DNA from: DATEPR01 sp036503065
GTDB lineage: Bacteria; Actinomycetota; Actinomycetes; Mycobacteriales; Pseudonocardiaceae
Reading direction: 5' to 3'
Assembly (NCBI GenBank): GCA_036503065.1
Contig: DASXXM010000278.1
Span: forward strand, 1-11,714
Length of the DNA: 11,714 bases
Shown here: positions 1 through 5,385 of the stretch, piece by piece
How positions within the stretch are numbered: the first letter of the stretch is position 1
Layout: every line of letters begins with the position of its first letter
Notes under the pieces: model-generated
Seen by the model: only the letters and a program-made list of their open reading frames with translations
Database searches by the model: none
Told to the model about the DNA's origin: nothing
Program-made: the position numbers and the translations under genes

Positions 1-335
1 ATCAGCAGCCGCCTGGCTGGCCGCAGTTCAACAGCGGTGGCACCGTGCAGGGCGAGGTGCCGGGTGCCCAGCAGCAGGCGCAGGATGGACAGGTCGACCG
101 CGGGAGCGACCAGCGGCGCGGCCCAGACGGGAACGCCGAGCCGTAGGGCCAGGGTGAGCACGTTGCCGAAGCCGAACGTGAAGGTCAGGCCGACGACCGT
201 GCCACAGGGTATCGAGGTCGCCTCGTAGAACTTCCCAACATCATCCGAATCGTCACGTCGCTCGAATTCTACCGACTCGGCTGGTAGTCCGCGTGAATAA
301 CGCTCTACGTAGTGGCTGCCCGACGATGGTTCATC
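1..335 (-). pseudogene. DUF2637/SpdB-like membrane protein fragment, cut by IS66 element
   Basis: The minus strand is open without a stop from the left end of the IS (335) to base 1. The distal part, about bases 1-200, reads as a hydrophobic protein with an FGFGNVLTLALRLGVP block, a VAPAVDLSIL block and GTRHLALHGA. This pattern resembles the DUF2637/SpdB-like membrane proteins common in actinobacterial plasmids and integrative elements; the match is from memory, not a search. The first part, about bases 200-335, is polar, has more A/T-ending codons, and I do not recognise it. No ATG, GTG or TTG occurs in frame before the hydrophobic part, and the frame meets the transposase stop codon just inside the IS. 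I therefore read it as a remnant whose 5' end was lost at the IS boundary. It continues off the window, so a more distal part cannot be judged. A small plus-strand frame over the same bases has no recognisable features. Confidence 0.5.
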
Positions 336-347
336 GTAACTGGTCAG
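336..347 (+). repeat. IS66 terminal inverted repeat, left end
   Basis: GTAACTGGTCAG lies just beyond the transposase stop codon (348-350) and is the exact reverse complement of bases 1821-1832. Identity stops after 12 bp. Confidence 0.85.
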
Positions 348-1778
348 CTATATGGTTTGGGGTAGCCAAGGTTGGCCCTCGGCGAGCATGACGAGGACGT
401 CGATGAATCGCTGGCCGTGTTTCGCGGCAGTGGATAGGTAGCTGCGTATCGCGCAGAACTGCCTGGCTCCGGTGAGAGTGCGCAGGCAACCGGATACCTT
501 CTGACGGAGCTTGATCATGCGGATGTCCCGCTCCGAACCGTTGTTATCAGGCGGTATTCGCCAATCGGTGGTGAAACGGAGGTAGTCGTCCTGCCGATCC
601 AGCAGCCTGCGGGCCAGCGCGTTGTGTTTGCGCATCACCCTGTCCGATCGCGCTGCGGTGGCGGTGACACCGATCTGGACAGCGGACCGGTAAAGCCGAA
701 CCTGTTCGCCGAGGGCGTCAGGGGCAAGGGCGTGGGCGGCGGCAACAGCCTCGGCGACCAACTTCTGCATGGCCACCAGCGCGTCGGCGGCTTGGGTGGC
801 CCAGCACCAGTCCACGTCCGGCCCGGCGGCTTCGGCGACCGCGGCCAGTTCACGCAGGGCGTGAGCACAGCAGAGTTGGTGCTCGGCGTTGGCGTAGCTG
901 TCATACGGCGCCCACGCGTCGTGCACAGCGACACCCCAGAAGCGGCCCAGGACGCCGGCATCATCGATGCCCTTCACGCCCCGTTTGGGATGGCAGGTGA
1001 TCAGCGTGTATTTGTCGGTGCGGGCGCAGTGCACCCAATGCAGCGCGCCGGCCACCCGAAGGCCAGTCTCGTCGAACCCAGCCACCTCGGCGGCCGCAAT
1101 ACGCTCGCCGATGTGGGAGAGGAACTCGCCCAGCCCATCAGCTGCCCGCTTCGTCATGGTCGCCACGGTGCCTTCGGAGACTGGGGTGCCGAACAACTCG
1201 GCCAGCGCGGCCGCGGTGCGTTTCTTCGACAGGAACTGGCCCACATACAAGTACAGGATGATCGCGGTGACCCGCGGCCCGTACTGCACCGGCGCCCCTA
1301 CCCCGTCCGGCGCCGTGGCGCAGGTGGTGGTCCCGCACGCACAGCGACGCGCGATGAGTTGGTGTTCGGTCACGGTGACCGCCATTGGTGGCAGGTCGAA
1401 CACCTGCCGCCGCTCCACACTGACCTCGGGGGCATCCGCCAGGTCCGCACCGCACCCCGAGCACGGGCCAGGCTCGTGTCGCAGACGCTGGTGGGGGTCA
1501 GTGACCAGCGCCAACGTCGAGCCCGGATGTCCAGGTTGGCCGCCGGGCTTACGCCCACTCCTGGCACGCAGCGACTTCGGGGCGGGCTTGGTAAACGGAG
1601 AATCCGACGACGGCGGCTTCGAGGAATTCGACGAGTTCTGTCCCAGCTGCCGTTTCAACTCGGCGACCTCGGCACGCAGTCCCGCAACCTCCGCCCGCAG
1701 TTGTGTGATCACCGCGGCCTGGGTTGCGACCAAGGCGGCAAGCTCGTCATACGACGGACGCCCATCCCCGGCCTGCAC
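348..1778 (-). CDS. IS66-family transposase (TnpC type)
   Basis: A 476-residue DDE transposase that moves the surrounding IS. Residues about 10-46 form a leucine-rich coiled coil. A low-complexity linker follows, rich in Ser, Pro and Lys (GQNSSNSSKPPSSDSPF), then the typical GRKPGGQPGHPG block. Cysteines at 106, 109, 146, 148 and 153 form the IS66 zinc-binding region. The catalytic acidic residues are visible as D236 (GFDETGL), D287 (AVHDAWAPYDS) and E416 (NNGSERDIRMIK). Length and all domains match an intact family member, so it could be active. The start is GTG at 1778 without a strong ribosome binding site, so another nearby start is possible. The stop lies one base inside the left inverted repeat. 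Long open frames on the plus strand across this gene are shadows produced by high GC at third positions. Confidence 0.93.
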   Translation of the reverse strand: MQAGDGRPSYDELAALVATQAAVITQLRAEVAGLRAEVAELKRQLGQNSSNSSKPPSSDSPFTKPAPKSLRARSGRKPGGQPGHPGSTLALVTDPHQRLRHEPGPCSGCGADLADAPEVSVERRQVFDLPPMAVTVTEHQLIARRCACGTTTCATAPDGVGAPVQYGPRVTAIILYLYVGQFLSKKRTAAALAELFGTPVSEGTVATMTKRAADGLGEFLSHIGERIAAAEVAGFDETGLRVAGALHWVHCARTDKYTLITCHPKRGVKGIDDAGVLGRFWGVAVHDAWAPYDSYANAEHQLCCAHALRELAAVAEAAGPDVDWCWATQAADALVAMQKLVAEAVAAAHALAPDALGEQVRLYRSAVQIGVTATAARSDRVMRKHNALARRLLDRQDDYLRFTTDWRIPPDNNGSERDIRMIKLRQKVSGCLRTLTGARQFCAIRSYLSTAAKHGQRFIDVLVMLAEGQPWLPQTI

Positions 1779-1820
1779 AACGTGATCATCTCATCCCGAC
1801 GATCAAGCCTTACGAACGAC

Positions 1821-1832
1821 CTGACCAGTTAC
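1821..1832 (+). repeat. IS66 terminal inverted repeat, right end
   Basis: CTGACCAGTTAC is the exact reverse complement of the left end at 336-347 and lies 42 bp upstream of the transposase start. The repeat array begins immediately beyond it. Confidence 0.85.
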
Positions 1833-1833
1833 C

Positions 1834-2135
1834 AGCAAGTATGCTATAGCAAGTGCCAGAAGCATTCATGTTGGACGAAGCATTCCATGTAAAGGTGCGA
1901 CGAAATCGGCACGTACAGCTGAACTTGCTATAGCAAGTTCAGTGCGACTAAGGCCGGCGGCATGCTATAGCAAGTATGTTATCGCGAGCGCGAGAAGTGC
2001 CCATGGGGAGCAAGCGTTCTATAGCAAGTGTGACTTCTGCTATAGCATGCGTGCTATAGCAAGTGTGCTATAGCGGGAGATGGCGATATGCTATAGCAAG
2101 TTTGTTGGGCGAGTGCGATGAGCGCTGCTATGGCA
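1834..2135. repeat. Cluster of nine TGCTATAGCA palindromes (iteron-like or operator array)
   Basis: No gene is visible from 1833 to 2241, and the first 300 bp hold a repeated palindrome. Copies lie at 1842-1851, 1926-1935, 1963-1972, 2017-2026 (TTCTATAGCA), 2038-2047, 2052-2061, 2066-2075 (ending CG), 2089-2098 and 2126-2135 (TGCTATGGCA). Six of the nine continue as GCAAGT on the right, so the fuller unit is TGCTATAGCAAGT, which is direction-biased over a symmetric core. Centre-to-centre distances are about 84, 37, 54, 21, 14, 14, 23 and 37 bp. An isolated half-site AGCAAGT at 1834-1840 abuts the IS end. Such clusters are typical of sites for a dimeric DNA-binding protein (plasmid or ICE replication, partition or transfer control, or a repressor), but no cognate protein is encoded in the window. 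From 2136 to the terminator at 2192 I see nothing further. Confidence 0.85.
1919..1942. repeat. Perfect 24-bp palindrome, longest copy in the array
   Basis: CTGAACTTGCTA at 1919-1930 is followed directly by its exact reverse complement at 1931-1942. It contains the array core with both arms extended (ACTTGC and GCAAGT), so it is probably closest to the ideal recognition sequence. Confidence 0.9.
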
Positions 2136-2191
2136 AATGGGTTTGATTGGACTATTGCACGAGGCCGGGGCCAGGGCAGCGCGATGACGAA

Positions 2192-2221
2192 GGCCGGCCC
2201 CGGAGCGCCCCGGGACCGGCC
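2192..2221 (-). terminator. Hairpin terminator downstream of the GH12 gene
   Basis: GGCCGGCCCCGG (2192-2203) pairs with CCGGGACCGGCC (2210-2221), 11 of 12 positions, around a 6-base loop. It begins about 20 bp past the cellulase stop codon. There is no T tract, as is usual in actinomycetes. Confidence 0.6.
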
Positions 2222-2241
2222 ATCGCCCCACACCGCCGTGG

Positions 2242-3018
2242 CTAGTTGGCGGTGAAGGAGAACGAGTTCACGCCCAGCCCGGGACCGCCCGTCCACGGTT
2301 CGAAGCCGAACTGCACACTCGTCAAGAACCACGCGGACTGCAGGAAGCCACGATTCCGCGAGTCGTTGGTGAAGTCCTTCAGGTTCACCGAGATCGAGTT
2401 GACCGGGTTGATCCGCACGTACGACACGATGTTCCAGCTGATGCCGGCGTTCACCCGGGTCTCCCACACCTGCCAGGACGCGCCCTCGATGGTGACCGTG
2501 GCGATCTGGTTGCCGGCCGGTCGCGGCGCACCCGCGTGGTTGGCCCAGATCATCAGTTCTTCACCGTTGTTCTGGCCGCTCGGGTTCGGGTTCGTGTCGA
2601 ACCAGATGTCGTACGCTGCGTCCCACTGTCCGGCCGCGATGTTGAAGTTCACGCTGGACCGGGGGTTGTTGAACGCACCGACCTGCTTCGGCAGGCCGCT
2701 GTTGGCGCTGCAGGCCGTGTAGTGGCAGCCGGCGAAGATCGACGGATAGCCGGATGGCGCGCCGTTGGTCGCCTTGTTGTGGTTGCCCGCGGTGACCGTG
2801 AACCCGTCGTTGCCGACACTGATGCACTGTTGGATCGTGTCGTTCCACTCGTTGTTGTTCACGATGAACTGGCCGCCGCTGACCCGCGCCTCGTCGAACT
2901 TCCCGCAGAGTGTCGTGGCTGCGTGGGCTGAGGGCACACCGAGCACGGCGCCCCCGATCGCCAGCGCGGCGACCGCCAGCCAGGTGCGCCAGCGTGTGCT
3001 GCTTGCTCGCACAGTCAT
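2242..3018 (-). CDS. Secreted GH12 endoglucanase (cellulase)
   Basis: Predicted to cut internal beta-1,4-glucan bonds outside the cell with retention of configuration. The start is ATG at 3018, preceded by GAAGGGA at good spacing; an upstream start at 3084 would add 22 polar residues before the signal peptide. From 3018 the product is 258 residues. Residues 1-33 are a signal peptide (Arg-rich start, LAVAALAIGGAVLG core, cleavage after AHA). The mature part is a single GH12 jelly roll with no carbohydrate-binding module. The WFDTNP block (139-144) precedes EELMIW, where E154 is the likely nucleophile. The C-terminal FGFEPWTGGPGLG holds E240 as the likely acid/base. Length suits a catalytic-domain-only family member. 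It lies 115 bp downstream of the transposase-like gene on the same strand, so read-through transcription is possible. No CebR-type operator is visible directly upstream. Confidence 0.92.
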   Translation of the reverse strand: MTVRASSTRWRTWLAVAALAIGGAVLGVPSAHAATTLCGKFDEARVSGGQFIVNNNEWNDTIQQCISVGNDGFTVTAGNHNKATNGAPSGYPSIFAGCHYTACSANSGLPKQVGAFNNPRSSVNFNIAAGQWDAAYDIWFDTNPNPSGQNNGEELMIWANHAGAPRPAGNQIATVTIEGASWQVWETRVNAGISWNIVSYVRINPVNSISVNLKDFTNDSRNRGFLQSAWFLTSVQFGFEPWTGGPGLGVNSFSFTAN

Positions 3019-3133
3019 GTCCCTTCGCTGATTGCCACCCTCGCTGTGGCTGTGCGAATCGTAGGCAACACGTAGTGTCACCACCTATGCGAAGGCGCTT
3101 GGCACAATGGCCGTTCGTAAGTAAACCGACCGA

Positions 3134-3871
3134 TCAGCCGGGCAGCTGGAAAATGTTCAGCCACGGTGGTTGTTCGACAATGTGGCATTCCTTGACGACG
3201 AGGAACACGGCACCACCGGTTTCCTTGCGTAGCCGGTCGAAGAAGTCACGGCACATCGCCTTGTCTGCCGGACCTGGGTAGACCGCGAAGCACAGTGGTC
3301 CGGCCGCGGTGCCTGCGTAGAGCATCGTGTCGGCCTGCCGAACCTCGGTCGCCGCACCGAAATACACGGTGGTGTCGGCCATGGCGGCGCGGTCGCGGAT
3401 CAGTGGCAGTTCGGTGGCCTTCCACCGGAGCACGGCGGCCGGGTTGGCGCGCATCGCCTGGTCCAGCGGGCGCAGCGGGGCCAGTCCGAGCCGGTGCAGC
3501 AGGCGCCCGACGCTCACGTCGGACAGGGTCACCCGGAAGTCCCGCATGATCAGCCTGCGCACGAGTTCCCTGGTCCACAGCGGCGAGCCGAGTCGCAGCT
3601 CGTGCGGGCGGGCCCCGACGAGCAGCGAGTACAGCCGGTTGTGCTGCGCGTCGGACAACCGTGCCGGACGGCCGGTGACCGGCCGGGCCACCAGTGCGGA
3701 CAGGCCGCCCGCGCGGTACTTGGCGACCCACGCGAACACGGTCGACCGATTGAAGCCCAGCGCCTTCGCCACCGTTTCGGGATTTTCGCCTGCCACGATC
3801 CGCCGCACCGCCTGAATGCGGATCGTCTGCAATGTGGCGTGATCCAGCCTGCGACCATCGTCCTCACGCAT
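3134..3871 (-). CDS. IS630-type transposase-like protein, catalytically degenerate and C-terminally short
   Basis: A 245-residue product. Residues 10-130 keep the two-part DNA-binding region of actinobacterial IS630 transposases: a helix-turn-helix (AKALGFNRSTVFAWVAKY) followed by a winged helix (LWTRELVRRLIMRDF, LSDVSVGRLLHRLGL). The DDE half is poor. Where active relatives have F-A-D-E, this has FGAATE (171-176). Where they have VVDGHP, it has VVKECH (225-230). It stops after WLNIFQLPG, before the usual NPDE-like glutamate. All three catalytic acids therefore seem to be missing, yet the frame is open and its start has a GGGAG ribosome binding site 6 bases upstream. It may be a pseudogene or a domesticated DNA-binding protein. 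I see no clear IS ends around it. It precedes the GH12 gene on the same strand. Confidence 0.75.
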   Translation of the reverse strand: MREDDGRRLDHATLQTIRIQAVRRIVAGENPETVAKALGFNRSTVFAWVAKYRAGGLSALVARPVTGRPARLSDAQHNRLYSLLVGARPHELRLGSPLWTRELVRRLIMRDFRVTLSDVSVGRLLHRLGLAPLRPLDQAMRANPAAVLRWKATELPLIRDRAAMADTTVYFGAATEVRQADTMLYAGTAAGPLCFAVYPGPADKAMCRDFFDRLRKETGGAVFLVVKECHIVEQPPWLNIFQLPG

Positions 3872-3929
3872 GGCGTTTCTCCCGGCCGATGTCCAGTTAC
3901 TTGTGAATGTCCGATCGCTCGCTCGGCTA

Positions 3930-3942
3930 CTGAAACTTTCAG
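3930..3942. promoter_or_regulatory. GAAACTTTC palindrome upstream of the transposase-like/GH12 pair
   Basis: CTGAAA-C-TTTCAG is a perfect inverted repeat 59 bp upstream of the ATG at 3871. Its core GAAACTTTC matches the palindrome described in Streptomyces xylanase promoters (cGAAAcTTTCg). A role as a sugar-responsive operator is inference. Confidence 0.4.
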
Positions 3943-3957
3943 GGACCCCGGTGAATC

Positions 3958-3991
3958 GACGGGCCGCCGGATCGGAATCCGGCGGCCCGTC
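3958..3991 (-). terminator. Strong hairpin terminator after the chitinase gene
   Basis: A perfect 15-bp stem, GACGGGCCGCCGGAT at 3958-3972 with its reverse complement at 3977-3991, closes a 4-base loop. It starts about 20 bp beyond the chitinase stop and separates that gene from the next minus-strand unit. Confidence 0.85.
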
Positions 3992-4010
3992 GGGTGATCA
4001 TGCGGTGCGG

Positions 4011-5063
4011 TCAGTCACCTCGGTGGCTGCCGCGGGTGAACGGCTCGAAGGTGTGGCTGAACTGCCACGTCGTCTGGGCGACGCCGGAGCAGACGCCCTG
4101 GCCCTTGAGTCCGGGGCAACTGCCGTTGTCGCGCTCGATGGCCCAGAACGACAGGAAGCTGATGTTCTTGGCGATCGCCCAGTGCTCAATGGTGGTGGCG
4201 TCGGCGGTGGTGAACGTCTCGGCGGCGCCGAAGTCGTCGATGCCGGGCATCTCGGTGACGCCGAGCATGGACCACAGCCGTGCGGTGGATCGGTTCGGGA
4301 ACAGTGCGTGCAGCTGGCTGACGGTGCCGGCCGCCGCGGTCTGGGTGTCGGTGGCCATCTCGTGGGTCAGGCCGTCGAAGTAGTCGAACGTCATGATGTT
4401 GACGAAGTCGACGCGTGCGTGGTTGGCGACCGCGTTCTGCAGCACCGCAACGCCGGTCGACGAGAGGCCGGTCGCGAAGGTCGGGAGCGTGTAGGTGAAC
4501 TGCACCGTCCGGTCGTGCGCGGCGGCCCAGTCCTCGACCATCTTGATCGCCTTGTTGCGCCGGTCGATGCCGGCCGTGTTGGTCAGGGACTTGTCCTCGG
4601 TGTCCAGGTCCAACCGGGTCACGTGGTACGTGGTGATGACGTGCTCGTAGGCGGCGGCGATCGCGGGCACGCTGGCGCAGCTGTCGGCGAGCTCGGTACT
4701 GGTGTCGTCGGCGCCGAAGCCGCCGAACGACGGGATGACGTCGCCACCGGTGGCCCGGATGGCCTTGATCTCTGCGCCGAACGTCGTCGGTGCGACCGGT
4801 GTGGTCAGGTTGCCGTTCCATTCGACGGTGCAGGAGCCGACGGCGGCCGTCTGGAGGAACGCCATGCTCAGGAACTTGGCGCCGGACTGCTGCGACTGGG
4901 TGGCCAGGTTGTCACCGTTGAAGGACTCGAAGTACGGGGCGAACACGTGTGCCGGCAGGCCGGCATCCTCGTGCTGGCTCGCGGCGGCGGCCGGGGTCGC
5001 CATCGCGGCCACGACGCTGGCCGCGACCGCGACGCCGGCCATGATTCTGGTGGGTAGACGCAT
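4011..5063 (-). CDS. Secreted GH18 chitinase-like glycosidase
   Basis: A family 18 hydrolase expected to act on chitin or related N-acetylglucosamine polymers outside the cell. The start is ATG at 5063, preceded by AGGAG with 5-base spacing; the longer frame to 5192 would include the promoter and operator. The product is 350 residues. Residues 1-28 are a signal peptide (VAVAASVVAAMATPAAAA). The TIM-barrel signatures follow in order: FAPYFES (41-47), GGDVIPSFGGFG (106-117), the catalytic strand RLDLDTED with D152, D154 and E156, VDFVNIMTFDYFDG, and the C-terminal barrel tryptophan in FLSFWAIERDNG. The order resembles the single-domain chitinase group common in Streptomyces. The first Asp of the DxxDxDxE motif is Thr149, and the usual Gly after Glu is Asp157. 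No chitin-binding module is present. Upstream sites suggest LacI-family and DasR control. Confidence 0.88.
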   Translation of the reverse strand: MRLPTRIMAGVAVAASVVAAMATPAAAASQHEDAGLPAHVFAPYFESFNGDNLATQSQQSGAKFLSMAFLQTAAVGSCTVEWNGNLTTPVAPTTFGAEIKAIRATGGDVIPSFGGFGADDTSTELADSCASVPAIAAAYEHVITTYHVTRLDLDTEDKSLTNTAGIDRRNKAIKMVEDWAAAHDRTVQFTYTLPTFATGLSSTGVAVLQNAVANHARVDFVNIMTFDYFDGLTHEMATDTQTAAAGTVSQLHALFPNRSTARLWSMLGVTEMPGIDDFGAAETFTTADATTIEHWAIAKNISFLSFWAIERDNGSCPGLKGQGVCSGVAQTTWQFSHTFEPFTRGSHRGD

Positions 5064-5142
5064 ATGCGCTCCTGGTGAGCGTTGGGCTGACTGATGTCGC
5101 ATGCGTGGCTCGGGGTTCGTGCCCAGCACGCCGGAGCGGGCG

Positions 5143-5156
5143 TGGAAGCGCTCCCA
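5143..5156 (-). promoter_or_regulatory. CebR-type LacI-family operator for the chitinase
   Basis: The minus strand reads TGGGAGCGCTTCCA, which differs by one base from the CebR consensus TGGGAGCGCTCCCA known from Streptomyces. It begins at the transcription start predicted from the adjacent promoter, where a repressor would block initiation. Confidence 0.6.
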
Positions 5157-5163
5157 AGGCGCA

Positions 5164-5192
5164 AGCCTGGCTACGCTCACAGTTGATGTCAA
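5164..5192 (-). promoter_or_regulatory. Chitinase promoter (TTGACA, 17-bp spacer, CAGGCT)
   Basis: On the minus strand TTGACA occupies 5192-5187 and CAGGCT 5169-5164, a good housekeeping-sigma arrangement predicting a start near 5157. The -35 region lies in a tandem repeat: CTCTTGACA occurs twice, 10 bp apart (plus strand 5187-5195 and 5197-5205), so a second TTGACA is available one helical turn upstream. Confidence 0.55.
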
Positions 5193-5230
5193 GAGTTGTC
5201 AAGAGGCCGAAAAGCCCATTTGAGACTGTA

Positions 5231-5244
5231 TGAAAGCGCTCTTA
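5231..5244. promoter_or_regulatory. Second LacI-family-like site (core AGCGCT)
   Basis: TGAAAGCGCTCTTA shares the AGCGCT centre and flanking purine/pyrimidine pattern of LacI-family operators but matches the CebR consensus only partly. It lies about 90 bp from the better site, between the divergent chitinase and peptidase genes. Confidence 0.35.
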
Positions 5245-5260
5245 CCTGCGCTGATCAGGC

Positions 5261-5276
5261 AATGGTCTGGACCACG
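5261..5276. promoter_or_regulatory. Putative DasR-responsive element (dre)
   Basis: The core TGGTCTGGACCA (5263-5274) matches the dre core TGGTCTAGACCA at 11 of 12 positions. DasR is the GntR-family regulator of chitin and N-acetylglucosamine use in Streptomyces. The site lies about 200 bp upstream of the chitinase start and 110 bp upstream of the peptidase start, so it could serve either or both. Confidence 0.55.
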
Positions 5277-5385
5277 CGCCGCGAAATCCGACTTTGGTCG
5301 GGCACCGAGACTACTTTTGCCGGCTTGTGCGGGCGGGTGCGGGCGGGCCACGCTCGGGAAGCTCCGCCGCCTGTGCGTCGTCACG

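Larger units (their letters stand above)
336..1832 (-). mobile_element. IS66-family insertion sequence (single-transposase type)
   Basis: The element is bounded by GTAACTGGTCAG at 336-347 and its exact reverse complement CTGACCAGTTAC at 1821-1832. It is about 1.5 kb and is filled by one transposase gene on the minus strand. IS66-family ends characteristically begin GTAA, which agrees with the transposase type. The accessory genes tnpA and tnpB of classic IS66 elements are absent, as in the ISBst12-like subgroup. IS66 elements normally duplicate 8 bp of target. Here the flanks are GGTTCATC (328-335) and CAGCAAGT (1833-1840), which differ. The copy therefore looks rearranged after insertion, or its two ends derive from different insertion events. 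Confidence 0.85.

Noticed and set aside
328..1840. 8-bp target duplication of the IS66 element
   Set aside because: GGTTCATC and CAGCAAGT do not match, directly or with a few mismatches.
624..1892. Long plus-strand open frames (422 and 272 codons) opposite the transposase gene
   Set aside because: They are antisense to an intact, recognisable IS66 transposase, have low-complexity Gly/Arg-rich translations with no domain, and arise from high GC at third positions.
1841..2135. CRISPR array
   Set aside because: The repeated unit is only about 10-13 bp and palindromic, spacing is irregular (14 to 84 bp), and no cas genes are present.
2054..2467. Separate minus-strand gene of 137 codons
   Set aside because: It overlaps the 3' end of the GH12 gene out of frame, runs into the repeat region and has no recognisable protein features.
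3019..3133. CebR-type operator ahead of the GH12 gene
   Set aside because: The nearest sequence (GAAGGCGCTTGG) lacks the AGCGCT centre and symmetry of the consensus.
3872..4010. IS630-type terminal repeats flanking the transposase-like gene
   Set aside because: The inverted repeat at 3958-3991 is a tight 4-base-loop hairpin fitting a chitinase terminator, and I found no partner near 3019-3133.
5064..5192. Longer chitinase reading frame from 5192
   Set aside because: It would cover the promoter and operator and put 43 polar residues before the signal peptide, whereas ATG 5063 has AGGAG at good spacing.
5230..5385. Start of the peptidase gene at ATG 5230
   Set aside because: This would put 52 residues ahead of a complete signal peptide and place the LacI-like and dre sites inside the coding region; no ribosome binding site precedes it.
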